The notes under the pieces: generated by a model
What the model was told of the DNA's origin: nothing
The model's database searches: none
The model's input: only the letters and a program-made list of their open reading frames with translations
Shown here: positions 11,487 through 22,938 of the stretch, piece after piece
Layout of the letters: each line of letters starts with the position of its first letter
How positions within the stretch are numbered: position 1 is the first letter of the stretch
Translations under genes and position numbers: made by a program
Source of the DNA: [Phialemoniopsis] sp. UDSM-2020
Taxonomy: Eukaryota > Ascomycota > Sordariomycetes > Thyridiales > Thyridiaceae
Reading direction: 5' to 3'
Assembly (NCBI GenBank): GCA_018873225.1
Contig: JAEILZ010000001.1
Span: forward strand, 4,030,001-4,094,000
DNA: 64,000 nucleotides

Positions 11487-12908
11487 GGCGGAAGTATTCC
11501 CTCGAGGGCGGCGGTGGGGTTGGACCCTCGCAGACCGCTCCAGGACCAATCTGCTTGCGATCGCCATGAATCGGCCATTGATTTGCGGAAAATGAAATTG
11601 AGAGGCGACCGAAGTCAAGGGCATTGTCTTGGCCTCGACTCTCGAGGCCCGGTCCCGACCGTGTGGCTATACCGCTTCAAGAAGTGAGGTGAGGTGATAG
11701 ACAGCTGATTTCAGCAACCTGTGCTATGGACTGCATCCCCAGGAAGGCCACTTCAATTGCTGTGGATACAGTCATCAAAGCCATGACAACAGACGGACGA
11801 CATCGAGCCCTGCGGTTTGCTGCCGGCAAGATGGGATGGATCAAGGAAAGACAGAGCAAGCATTTGGCTGACCGAGTGGAGGCCACAGTCGTCTGGGGGC
11901 TTGACTAGCTCCGCAACGATATGCAGCTCATCCGCGATGTGCTCTCAAGGGAAGGAAACATGCGTGTTCTTCTCTCGGCGTTGGGGGTGTTGCTTGCATG
12001 CATCCGTTGACAGACCGACCCGCGACTCGATGACGATATCGAGTATCCTCCTCTGTCCATCTGCTCATTCTATTCAAATATCTCCCGTCTTGCACTTCTC
12101 GAATATCTGCGCCAACAACAACATGCGACAGCTGACAGTTACAGTGCCGGCCGCACTCGCATCGCCTGGAATGAAACTGTACACGGCCAAGGGTGACACC
12201 CATGGTCCGATATCTCAAGATCAGCGGGCCAACCCCTGCTCAGTCAATCAAGTGTAAGCCAGGGTAGCAAGCAACTACCCGTGGCCATCCAGCGTTGGCG
12301 TGCTTTCGGTAGCCTCGAGCTGCTCACTGCTTCTGCAGGCCGTTATGCCACCAGGTGGATATCGGGTGCTAGTGCACTTTTTTGAGGAATGTACTTCGCA
12401 GAGCTGCCATTTTAGTCGCTCGACAGCTCTCTTGATCCCTGCAGCCTACCTTCTTCCGTGCGAATTGACCGGTGGAGGTGTGGGACATGGGTATATTGTG
12501 CATCTGCAACCCCATGTCCGGCCCGCCCACTCCCATGCTATTCTGAGGTGGGGAGGTAGGATGGCCGGCCATCCACGCTCAGGTGCAGACCCTCCTTGAC
12601 CGCCATTGACACCAATGAGGACAGCCGCACTGCTCTTGTCGCTCGCAGCCTGCATCCTTGGCCCACAGATAGAGATGGCATGCTCATCTACTCCCGCAAC
12701 CCACCTGGGCAAGGCCTGTAGGGTGTGGTACGTACCTTGGGCATGTCCTCTCTTCCGTAGGGCACCGCGTTGGCCATGGAAGGGGGGGCCAAAAAAAGGT
12801 TAGCCAGCTCAGTCACTCTGTCTGCTGTTCCAAGAATAGAACACACAAGTGCTCGCGGGTTCGCGATGTGCAGGTTGGCAGCCCAGGCCAACCTGCTGGC
12901 GGCCACGA

Positions 12909-12914
12909 TATAAG
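12909..12914 (+). promoter_or_regulatory. TATA-like element upstream of the Zn2Cys6 gene
   Basis: TATAAG lies about 520 nt ahead of the ATG at 13434 and is followed by CT-rich sequence and by DNA without any ATG up to the start codon, as expected for a long 5' leader. The transcription start itself is inferred. Confidence 0.3.
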
Positions 12915-13433
12915 TCTTCAACCATCCATCCTTTCTTCAAAGTTGCTTCGATTCGTTTCAAGATCAAGGTGGAATTCGAAGGTTAGAAGATCCAAGTGTT
13001 GTCCAGTTCAGTTATACTCTTTCTCTCTCTTTTCTCTTAATCGCCCTCAAAGGAACTACTTCGACCAAAACATACTCTTTACCATTTCAGTCAACAGCAA
13101 GCCGGACTTGCTCGGAACAGCCATTCATTCGCAACAACTCGATAATACGATAATTTCACATAAGCCAATTCTCGCTTGAGATTGGAAGTTCGCCCTGGTT
13201 AGCTCAGTACCCCAACCTCTGAGCAAAATTCGCCTCTGGGCTTCTGGACCTGGACTTGCTTGGACCCCTGGTCACTTGTCTCCCGCTTTCGCTCGGCCCA
13301 GAGTCCACTATCCATCGTCCACACCCCCGACCTCCCACACCCACACGCCCCCCCCTCCCCTACTCTCTCCACCCGGGGTTGCTTGTCAGTCAAACGCAGG
13401 TCCCTATCCGAGATAGAGATACATAAGTACAAG

Positions 13434-15609
13434 ATGTCAACACAACCCCCCAACCACCGAGAGAACCTCATGGGAGCAAGCTCGATGAACATGGCTGTTG
13501 CACACTCAACCAAGGCCAAGCCGGCCCCAAAGGCCTGCAGCAACGCCAACTCCAACAAACAAAAGTCGCAGATGCATCGCCGCTCAAGAACAGGTTTGTG
13601 CTATTTCTTCGGGTTCCCGTCTTATCGCCTGTGCCTTTCCTTGGACCTTGTTGCCGTCTCTCTCAGTCTCTGCCTCCTGGACTATAAAAGCTAACATTGG
13701 TCATCCTGGAGGTTGCTACACATGCAGACTCAGGAGAAAGAAGTGCGACGAGGGTTCGCCCATGTGCACTGCCTGCAAACACCTGGGTCTCGTATGCGAG
13801 TACAAGCGGCCGATGTGGTGGAGCAACAATGATGCGCGGAGGAAGCACAAGGACGACATCAAGGTCATCATCAAGCGCAAGAAGCTTTCTGAGAAGGCTT
13901 CGAACGCTATCCAGACTCCCCTGCCTTCGCCGCCAGGTCTGTCGCACTCTCTTCCCACCTCTGCGACCTTTTCCGACCCTTTGGACCGGACGCGATCTGC
14001 CTCGATCGATTCCCACTTCGCCTTCAACTTCAACAGCCCGCCGACAACCTCGGAGTACAGCGCATTCACACCTCAGATGCACTCCGACTTTATGTTCTCT
14101 GGGCTCTCACCCTACGAAGTCGATATCAAGACCGAGAGGCAGATGTTTGTCAACGACGTCCCGACAATTCGCGAGTCGACCACTTCGACCTTCAGCACCT
14201 ACCACACTCCTCCTCCGCCAGGCACTGTTCTGCCGTCGTTCCCCATTGATGGCGAGTGGACTGAGCAAGTCTACTCGGAACGTCGCGAGTCGCTGACAGA
14301 GGAGACACTCAATGTTAACTTCTTTGACTTCTCTCACGGCCCTTCCGTCGACTCGAGACAGGTCGAGATTGAGCTGGACGAGGGTGACCAGAGACTTCTG
14401 GATCACTTTATTCAATTCGTCCTCCCGACTCTCTTTCCTATCTTGGAGACAAACCAGCACGGCTCGGTCACTTCGGACCTCATCCTCCCGGCGCTGCAGA
14501 CCAACAAGGGCTACCTACACTGCTGCCTGAGCATCGCAGCCCAGCACTACAAGGACGCCATGGGCATTCAGACCGAAGAGATCGACAGCGACATCATGCG
14601 ACATCGCTATGCCACGATCTCTGCGCTCTGCGACGCCCTGAACCGCGACGAGAACCACCAGCAGATCCTCGAGGCAGCTCTCGGTCTCATCTTCTTTCAA
14701 TGCTGTGTCGGCCGCTTCGATGATGTCCTTCCTGACATCCCCTGGCACCAGCACTTCCAAGCTGCTATCTCTCTGGTGCAGAAGCTTGACCTTCCGCGCA
14801 TTGTCTCGGACCCCAACGACACCCTGGCGCAGCCGCCCTTCAACATGACGCTCACCGCCTGGATTGACATCCTTGGTGCCACCATGCTCGGCCGCGCCCC
14901 GACCTTCGCCCACACCTACCGCGACAAGCACCTGTCGCAGACCAACCCCTCTCTGGGCCTGCGCGAGCTCATGGGCTGCGAAGACAGAGTCATGTACCTC
15001 ATCTCTGAGATCGCCTGCCTCGAGGCACTCAAGAAGGATGGCATGGACGACATGGTCCTCTGCGAGCATGTTCGCGTCCTGGGCGAGCAGATCGGTCTCA
15101 CCGAGACTGCCGACTCGGCTCCCAAGATGCCCTACAATGCCAACGGCTCCCTGAGCCCCAAGCAGCTGAGCAAGAACATGACCGCTGCCTTCCGCCTCGC
15201 TGCCCGCATCTACCTCTGCTCCCTGGTTCCGGGTTTCCACCCCACCCAGGCTAGTTGCATGGGTCTCGTCGAGAAATTGGCCGGTATCCTACAGTACATC
15301 CCCTCCGGCCCAGGTGGCTTCGACAGCTCCCTTGTCTGGGTTTACCTCGTCGGTGGGTCCGTTTCGACCGCCGGCTCGACCTTCCGCGTCTTCTTCGAGG
15401 ACCGCATCGCCCAACTCGGCGACCTCGCCAACATTGGCTCCTTCGGTCGTGCCGTCTCCCTCCTCCGCGAGGTGTGGATGCAGGCCGACAGCGGCATGCC
15501 TTCGCCCATCATTGGCGGCAACGTCGCTCCGGAAGTCCAGACTCCTCAGCAGTACGTCCACTGGCGGGACGTGATGCAGATGAGGGGTTGGGATTTCCTG
15601 CTCGTCTGA
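13434..15609 (+). CDS. Zn2Cys6 transcription factor with Fungal_trans_2 domain
   Basis: Two exons, 13434-13593 and 13712-15609, encode 685 residues. The intron starts GTTTGT, has a GCTAAC branch site and ends GAG; it splits the codon for Gly54. Residues 55-82 form a binuclear zinc cluster, C-X2-C-X6-C-X6-C-X2-C-X6-C (Cys55, 58, 65, 72, 75, 82), with the basic RLRRKK between Cys58 and Cys65. A Ser/Thr/Pro-rich linker follows, and from about residue 300 the helical fungal transcription factor domain (PF11951 type) runs to the end, closing with the typical WRDVMQMRGWDFLLV. The start is supported because no ATG occurs in the 565 nt before 13434. It is a nuclear DNA-binding regulator; its target pathway cannot be read from the sequence, and no biosynthetic cluster adjoins it. 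The isolated position between long non-coding flanks suggests complex regulation. Confidence 0.9.
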
Positions 15610-18600
15610 GCATTTTTCTCTTTTACTTTTTCTGCTTTCTTTTCTTGTTTAGTTCTTTAGAGAGGATGCCGCAAGGCATGCATATGGGAGGAGAGACGGG
15701 AAAGAGTTGGGACAACACTTAGGACTTGGACAACCTTGGATGATCTTCCTTCCACAGCTGGCTGGAGCTGTTTCGGAAGCTGGGAGGACAAACAGCATTT
15801 TCTTTTCTTTCTTCAGTTTTCCCACCTCTTTTCGGGAAACTTTCAAACATATACCACCCTGCAATGCATCGGGTCAAGGAGTTTTTGGGTATCTCGCTGG
15901 GCGGCATTTCCCACCCACGCGCATGATGGTTTTGGGATTCGGGGGCAGGTATACCACGGGAAACCAAAGGAGCATTTCGGCTGGGATTGAGAGGGGAGAG
16001 CATTGATGGCCTTCGGTGCTCTGGGAGCAAAAAGGGAACGCAGTTCACGATTGAGACGAGCTCCCTTCACTTATATCTCGCAGTATAATAGTTAAAATAC
16101 CCATTCAAATTTCAAAATATTTGATCAATACTTCACACCCTCCTGCCTTTGCTATCGCGCGCGAACTGTGACATGACACTGAGCCCAGCTGGGCCTATCG
16201 TTGAAGAAAGTGCAACTTTACTGTTTACTATTCTCGAGATGCTAGACGCCCACGGCCAAGGTTTTGGAGGGTGAAGACGGCGACGACTGGCTTGGGGCAG
16301 AGGGCGGCTACTTTAGGAGATGGAAGGGCTACGTTGTCGAGGCTGGCAGCTACTAACAGAGAACAACACAATGGAGCAGAGAATGTGTTAGTGTCACTGA
16401 GCTCAAGCGCCTTGTCATGCTCAAGTGCGTTACAGAGACGGTCCTGGCTGTTGGCCGTGATCTGGCGCGCGCCAAAGGCTCACTTCTCTTGGAGAAGCAA
16501 GCAAGGCCCATACTACTAGTGGCCAAGTCCGAATCTCTCTACAATTTCACCGCCAGAGAAGAGCATGTCATCAAGCCTCCATATGCCCAGTTGCTCACTT
16601 TTCATCTGCCGATTCCTACCGAGATGAGGACTGGTGAAGAGTGACGGGAAGGGAGTCCATCAACGCCTCCGGGACCGACCTGTGCCTCCCTGCCCGTTCC
16701 CGTACAGTAGCTCAGGTGATTTGGTACCTGCTTTCAGCGAGAGATAGGGGAAAAAAAGCAAACCAGCCGGGTATGAGACACGGCTGAATTCCACGTGGGT
16801 CCTCCTGAAGGACAACGGCTCGAAGGCGTTCAATATTGCGCGCATTACCCCCGAGCCGGGTGCGGTGCTATCGTCATATTGACTCACATTGCAACATTCT
16901 TTTCTTTTTCTCCTCTTCTATCGAACATTCCGCTCGGGTGAGTATCGGAAGGCAGGGCTTCACCGCCTGGGAAAGTTGCGGGCACCGGGGCCTTGGATAG
17001 CGGGCAAGACAGGACCCCTGTCCCGAGACCGGGAACCAATGAGAAACTCGGGCCGGGCTGTGAGACAGCATCGCTTACAAGTTTTGCTCGCTGGCAAGTT
17101 AGCTATGGGCTAAGGAGAGAAAAGAAAAACCTCGTGCACTTGTCCATGTGACTTTCACGCTGCGGTACAATTCGCCGAGAATGAGAGAGGCCTACCGAAC
17201 ATCGCGGCTAGAGCGGGTGAAACAGCTTGAATAGCGCATGTTGCGTAGTGATCGTGAATGTTGATCGACTCACACCCCCTTTGCAGACTCATATCAAGCG
17301 GTCAATACGAGAGTACCTAGGTGAGGTCAATCGGCAGAGGCGGAACGGATTCCTTTGGGCAGACCTTGGACAGCTGAAGAGGGATCTTTCGCCGTGTCTT
17401 GATTTGCGGTGAAGGGAAGATCATGAACGGGCGCAGTTTGCCATGATCTGCGGCGGCCCGCGGGACAGGTCGTTCTGGCCCTTGTCGATCCCTGGGACAT
17501 GGTAGATCAAAGAGACCTCGTGACAGGTGTAACGGAACGAATCGAAGCCCGAGAAGAAGAAGTCGAAGAACAATGAAGACACCGAGGCAGCAAGCGGGAG
17601 GCATCCGAGGTCGTTTGATCAGGTCAATACGTGGCTCAGCAATTCGGCAGAAGACCTGCCGAAACGACCTGGAGATCGACCTTCTGCGAGGTTTGACTGA
17701 GTGAGAGGTCGTCCATCTGCGATCATGTGAACCCGACCCAACTCCACTGCTCCATACTCACTGTACAACTCTGTCATGTCAAACTGACTGTTGGGTTGCC
17801 GCCCGACAATGCATGCTGCGATCGGGCAATTGTGGGCACACAATGAACCTTGACAGGGATGTTTGGACAAACGTTGCCGCCAGGATTGCTCACCACCAAC
17901 GGTTCACTGGGGTCAATGACTAATTTTGGACGACAGCCAATCACCAATCGTGTTTCACGTTGACGCGCCTACTTTTGAGGGTTCATTGCTACGAGCGAGG
18001 CGCCCATCGACTCATCTTTGCCAGTCAAAAATACTGCAACCCTTGAAACAAAGAAACGACACGGTCGCTGCCAAAGGCCCGGCGCTTCACCGGGGCCTGT
18101 CATTCACAAATGGCCGGGCCCAGCGAAACTGCACTGCCTCAGAATAGGGCCGCTCCTGACGCTGGACGAGCCGTGGACAGGTTCGCTGGCGGACGCTATC
18201 GTCTTCTCTACCAGTAAGGAGAGGCTCTTGGCGTTTCCCCAGATTCAGAGCAATGTCGTTTCCTGAGAGCACATCTCCAAAGAAACGTCCCACGGACTGC
18301 CCATCGCCGCTTCTGCGCGCTGGCGGGAGCCTGCGAGGGCCACTCGACGGCCTCCATCTTGCGTGCTAGTCGCCGCAGCATCGCCCTCATCGACCAAGTG
18401 GTCGGGCATTCGTTGGCCACACCGGCATCGATGGCATTTCGCGACTAAGGCGGACCCTGCGTCCTGGACGTCTTGCTTGAAAGGCTCTTGTTCCCAAGCG
18501 AGGCTTCTTTGTAGGTGAGCGGACAAAGCCATCGTGTCTGATGATATCATGCGCTGCCCGCTGGGACCATTGTATGGTCTGTTGCGCCGGTGCTGCTCTC

Positions 18601-18628
18601 TTCTCGACGACTCCCCGACCGCGTGATG
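15610..18628. other. Intergenic, 3 kb, no gene seen
   Basis: Contains the 3' UTR of the Zn2Cys6 gene and an A/T-rich patch near 16080-16130. Open frames on both strands are short and without recognisable motifs. Confidence 0.5.
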
Positions 18629-18752
18629 CCACTGTCGTGTCCGTAGCGCTTCACTCTATATTTTACAATTTTATTGTTCCTTCCCCCCTGCTACCATCTC
18701 TTTGCACTGTTCGAACAGGTCGTGAACACATCTTCTTTGTGTCCCGTTGCTT

Positions 18753-18758
18753 TATAAA
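18753..18758 (+). promoter_or_regulatory. TATA box candidate of the cysteine-rich membrane protein gene
   Basis: TATAAA lies 290 nt upstream of the ATG at 19043, inside a 414-nt stretch that contains no ATG on the plus strand. This fits a promoter and leader but is not proof. Confidence 0.35.
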
Positions 18759-19042
18759 GCGTTCTAGTCATCTTCCTATTTCGACTCACTGACGAAGACT
18801 TGGCGTCTGTTTGCCTGTGAATCACGAACTTCCTTTACTATATATTACAGAACTTGCCAAGCCTCGCAGACCTTCTTTATCTTCTCTACCATATTCCTCG
18901 CGAATCTACAAAAGTTGCTTTGTACATCTCGCGCTCCAAAAACTAGACAATACCATCAACCGAACCCAACATCGGAATACTTCAACGACCGCAACACACT
19001 AACGAAGATCAACAACGATTGTCGATCGAGGAGGAGGCAGTC

Positions 19043-20353
19043 ATGGCAAGAACGAAGACACGGATATGGGCTCTGGCGCTACTCCTTCTCGCGACTGGAG
19101 GCCGCGTTGGCGCCGCGTCCCTCCCTTGGAACGACCTCTTTGGCAGAGATGACGACACGTGTGTGACATGCCCCGGAACCAAGACCTCGGACGGCCTGTG
19201 CTGTCAGAGCAACCGGGCTTGCAACGTACTCGCTGGGAACACAACAGTGCTCTGCTGCGATGTACCCGATGCAGAAGGCGGTTGTAAGGCTATACACTTG
19301 ATACCGTGCGACATACAGATGCAAAATCCACGCATCAACCCAAACGCCGATATCAAGACGATAGCTCTAAATGGGGTTCTGGGAAAATGCGGTGACCTAT
19401 GTTGCCCTTTCGGATATACATGCGCTACCGAAAATGGCGCGCAGATGTGTAAGCAGGATGCGAACCAGAACGCTGCTCCCATACAGAACACACCATCAAA
19501 ATCGTCGACTGTCCGACCGCCGACCTCGACATCTTCCACAAGCACGAGCACGACGAGCCCTGACACTACCTCGACCGACCCTTCTCAAGCGACAACATCA
19601 CCCGTAGTCGAGGAAGGCACCTCCTCGCCCAATACCGCGTCAATCATCGGCGGCGTGGTAGGCGGAGTTCTCGGCCTCGTTGTCATCGGCATCATTGCCT
19701 GTGTGTGTCTGGGCCGCCGGCGCCGGAGGAAGAGGGAGCACATGGACACGCTTAAGATGCACCGCTCCACCTCGTCCTTTGGCAATATCATCGCCAACCC
19801 GATCATCAGCAAACCTATCGTCGACGACAGCTCGACCATGCGCACGGATTTCAACCGCAAGAGCCCCGTCGCCACGCCCAACTCATCGCCCGGTGCCACT
19901 AGGAGGGACCCGAACTTTGGCGGGCCCGCGCGCCGGAGGGCCAGCAACAATGGGGGAGGCGGCAGCCGCGGCGACGACTCGGTCAGCAGCCTCTCGGACA
20001 GCACCCTGATGCCGACCACGCCGCCCCGGGTGCTGCAGCACGGACAGGTACCGCCAATCCGGCGCATGCGCAACTCGAGCATCGCGTACGGCGTGCCCGG
20101 ACCCGCGGCCGAGGCGCCGACGACGCCGCTGCGGCAGCGCGAGCCGAGCCTAGAGACGCTCAAGGTGTTTGCGGACCCGCAGACGGTGGGCCGGGACGGC
20201 GGCGGGTTCGCCGACCGGCGTCTGAGCAACTTCACCACCTTCTCGAATCTCATGGAGCAGGCAGACCTGGCGGGGGTGCACCGCGGGGAGCCGTACGTGC
20301 CGCCTGGGTCGAACAGCGTGCAGGGGACGCCGGCGTCCTATAAGAGGAGGTAG
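19043..20353 (+). CDS. Cysteine-rich, mucin-like single-pass membrane protein
   Basis: A single exon of 436 residues. I chose ATG 19043, the first ATG after an ATG-free leader and the one that places a signal peptide (hydrophobic WALALLLLATGG) at the N-terminus. The mature ectodomain (about residues 26-150) has many cysteines, including the pairs in DGLCCQSN, VLCCDV and DLCCPFGYTC, so disulfides are likely. A Ser/Thr-rich stalk (about 155-198) should be O-glycosylated. One transmembrane helix follows at about 200-223, then a stop-transfer run GRRRRRKRE and a basic, Ser-rich cytoplasmic tail of about 205 residues. This layout (secreted head, mucin stalk, one helix, tail) resembles fungal cell-wall stress sensors of the Wsc/Mid2 type, but the cysteine pattern is not a WSC domain that I recognise. 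Sensor function is therefore only an inference. It probably sits in the plasma membrane. Confidence 0.8.
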   Translation: MARTKTRIWALALLLLATGGRVGAASLPWNDLFGRDDDTCVTCPGTKTSDGLCCQSNRACNVLAGNTTVLCCDVPDAEGGCKAIHLIPCDIQMQNPRINPNADIKTIALNGVLGKCGDLCCPFGYTCATENGAQMCKQDANQNAAPIQNTPSKSSTVRPPTSTSSTSTSTTSPDTTSTDPSQATTSPVVEEGTSSPNTASIIGGVVGGVLGLVVIGIIACVCLGRRRRRKREHMDTLKMHRSTSSFGNIIANPIISKPIVDDSSTMRTDFNRKSPVATPNSSPGATRRDPNFGGPARRRASNNGGGGSRGDDSVSSLSDSTLMPTTPPRVLQHGQVPPIRRMRNSSIAYGVPGPAAEAPTTPLRQREPSLETLKVFADPQTVGRDGGGFADRRLSNFTTFSNLMEQADLAGVHRGEPYVPPGSNSVQGTPASYKRR

Positions 20354-21005
20354 TACTTGCTGCACTGCATGCCGGTAGGAAATTGGGGGGAGGGTTTCTG
20401 TCATGAATCTCAATACTGGAAACAGCGAAGCGTGCGAGCGTCCTTTTATCTACAACAACACGGCGATCTAGATCACCTTTTCCTTATTTTTCTTGATGCT
20501 TTTAGCGGTTGTCACAGCATCTTTCGTTTCTCTGATACCAACTTGGTCTACACAGACCGCGCTACTCCCTTATTTGGGGAGGGTATCCTCAGAGGAGTTT
20601 TGGAGACACACATCTCATCTTTTCAAGATAGACCGGGAGGCGGCGGAGGTCATTCGCTATTTTTGATACCCTTTGCATAGAGCGGCGTTGACAGACTTGG
20701 AGTTTTGGGGCGGCCTTGGAGATCGACTTTTTCATATAATAATACAAACAGTCTACTCACATTAGCCTTTGCAATACGTGATTCTGAGCCATTCGTGGTA
20801 ATATTGATCAAGTATATTCACGCACGATAGTGCCATTATCAACTAAGTATTTCACAGACATGCAACTGCACTCGCGATAGCCTCCGGGGCTCTGAAGCCC
20901 GCCTATGCATTCTACACAAATGACCAACAACGACGCATTTTCCCAGTTCCCAATGATGCACCCTGAAGCCACTCACCTGCCAAACCCATTTCCTGGTCGT
21001 CAGTC
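20354..21005. other. Intergenic between convergent genes
   Basis: The 3' flanks of the membrane protein gene (plus) and the SHR3 gene (minus). No coding pattern seen. Confidence 0.5.
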
Positions 21006-21794
21006 TTACTGCTTCTTCTTGGCGGCGCCCGCAGCCGCGGCCTTATCCCTCTTCTCTTGGTCTAAGAACTGCTGATCGTCGGCGTCCTTGCGCTCGGCAT
21101 ACCACTGCCCGGCCTGCAGGACCAAAACGCCGACGAGCACGAGCGCGAGGATGGTGTTGCTGGCGCTCAGGACGCGCAGGCTGTCCTCGCGCGTGAGCTC
21201 GACCTGGCCCGTCAGCGGGCCCTCGACGTGCCTCGCGGCGGCGGCGCCCTCGCCGGACTCGCCGGGCGTGTCGAACTGGGAGCGCCCAAGCATTCCCGCC
21301 GAGACGGTGCGCAGGCCCGTGACGATGTTGGCGATGTAGATTCCCGCGCCGATGACGTAGAGCACGAGCGAGGAGCCGTCGAAGAGCACGTTGGCCTCGG
21401 AGGGGCGGAACAGCTTGACGAAGAAGCCGAGGAAGCCGACGGCCATGACGATGGTGAGCAGGCGGGCGATGAGCGGCGGGGACTGGTGCATGAATTTCAG
21501 GTGCGTCTCGAGCATGTCGTAGTACGAGGCGGGCACGGGGGCCGAGGACCAGAGGAGCGGGTAGTCGTAGGGGAAGGAGGCGAAGAGGATGCCTAGGAAG
21601 AAGCATACGGCTGTTGGATTTCGTAGGTGGTTAGTTTTTCCATGACTTGTGAGAGTATCTCGTGCGCGCGCGCGTGAGGGGGAGGGAAGAGAAGACTTAC
21701 GGCCGATGATAAGAAAGGTCGCAAAGGAGCTGCTGCCATGGTAGTCCTTGGACTTGGTCGTCTTGGACCAGTCTATCCACTTGGTGCTGCTCAT
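21006..21794 (-). CDS. shr3: SHR3-family ER chaperone for amino acid permeases
   Basis: Exons 21794-21701 and 21610-21006 encode 232 residues; the intron (GTAAGT, CTAAC, ACAG) splits a Pro codon. Shr3 is an ER membrane chaperone that keeps amino acid permeases from aggregating and helps load them into COPII vesicles. The N-terminal ATFLIIG-PVCFFLGILFA and FPYDYPLLW are hallmarks of the family, and four hydrophobic segments match its four transmembrane helices. A hydrophilic charged tail ends in KKKQ, which fits the KKxx dilysine ER-retrieval pattern. The intron contains an alternating GC tract. The upstream in-frame extension beyond ATG 21794 has no family similarity, so this start is preferred. 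Confidence 0.9.
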   Translation of the reverse strand: MSSTKWIDWSKTTKSKDYHGSSSFATFLIIGRKSSLPSPSRARARDTLTSHGKTNHLRNPTAVCFFLGILFASFPYDYPLLWSSAPVPASYYDMLETHLKFMHQSPPLIARLLTIVMAVGFLGFFVKLFRPSEANVLFDGSSLVLYVIGAGIYIANIVTGLRTVSAGMLGRSQFDTPGESGEGAAAARHVEGPLTGQVELTREDSLRVLSASNTILALVLVGVLVLQAGQWYAERKDADDQQFLDQEKRDKAAAAGAAKKKQ

Positions 21795-22938
21795 GATCGC
21801 GACAGGGAAGAAGAGAAGACGAAGGGTCGGGTTCGGGAAGAGGGCTGCTGAGGAATGAACGGACGTGCGGTCGTTGAAGGTAAGGTAGAGAGGTGTGTCT
21901 TGGAGACGGGAGCGGGATTGAATTGGTGTGGTGGATTTTGAGATGGAGACAGCTGTATTGGCCGGTCGGGCGATAGCTGGTAGTGGGGCAAGCAAGGAAG
22001 CTGTGTTCTCTTCCAGGGTCTCGTCAGCTTTGATTGCGCAATATTCTGCTTGAGAACGTGGACAGGGGTGAGACTCGAAATTTGAGAGATGACGTTGAAA
22101 GCGCGGGGAAAGTATAATAAAGGCAACCGAGGTGGTATATGTCTTGAGAAGGCGTCCTCTTCAAGCTTTTGGAATTGCGCGAGTCGCAAAAGTCATGGGG
22201 CAACCTTGGGGTAGCTTTCTTTTGCCCCCTGGTTATCAACCACTAACACGATCTAGGCGTCCCCTACAAGGACAGAATTGGGCCGAGTCAGTCCAAATGG
22301 GGTATTCTATGTGAGAGCATATCCATCAGTGATTTTGCAGGTTTGAATTTCGAGTCCGACTAACAACCTGAGTGCCCTGTATCGAAGTATGGATGGGGTC
22401 TAGTCACGCTATCTAGATTCTGGAAGCTGCACACAGCGAACCTCCACTGCTTCGAAGCTATATATGCTCTAGTGACACCGATGTCTCCTGCAATATGCCT
22501 CATTCTGAGAAGGTGTAGGACTTGGGGATTCCTTCTCGTGTTCTAGGGTATATCAGAGAGAACTCTAATCGCCATTGATGATTGCGCTGGGGCATATCGT
22601 CACATGATAGGTCACCATCTCTCCCAAGTCGTCGTCGTAGATCGCATCGGTGTAGTATACGCGACACAACAGCTCACCCAAGCTGCTTTACAGCATCTCA
22701 GCCTGGGCTCGGGAAGGGGCCAGTATGAAACGACAGCGCAGTAGCCGAATGCGATGGCACCTCATTCCTCTCCCTTTTCTGAGTGCTCAACCCCATCCTC
22801 TCAACAAGTAGTACAAGGCATTGTTCCTAGGACATAATGACCCCTGGGAACACTGATCGCGTGACTGGCTTGATGGCAGAGCTTGCAGCTTCGGCACAAA
22901 TATGATGACGGAAGAGGCCTTTGAACGATCTGGCCTCC
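21795..22938. other. Intergenic: SHR3 promoter side and PYM 3' flank
   Basis: No coding pattern seen. Both neighbouring genes are on the minus strand, so this holds the SHR3 promoter and leader and the 3' end of the PYM transcript. Confidence 0.5.

Larger units (their letters stand above)
4587..12868. other. Gene desert of about 8.3 kb
   Basis: Both strands were read and no conserved domain or convincing multi-exon gene was found; open frames are short and of random composition. It contains a run of ten G at 4988, a G-rich tract at 5698-5753, three tandem copies of a CCAGAAATG-like unit near 7887-7913, a cluster of AATTAG motifs at 10210-10525, and a CA repeat at 11451-11486. It lies upstream of the Zn2Cys6 gene and may be its regulatory region or hold non-coding RNA, which cannot be told from sequence alone. 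Confidence 0.5.

Noticed and set aside
14515..15240. 241-codon minus-strand frame inside the Zn2Cys6 gene
   Set aside because: Antisense of a strongly codon-biased exon; no family features.
19585..20253. 222-codon minus-strand frame inside the cysteine-rich membrane protein gene
   Set aside because: Antisense of the GC-rich cytoplasmic-tail region, with random composition.
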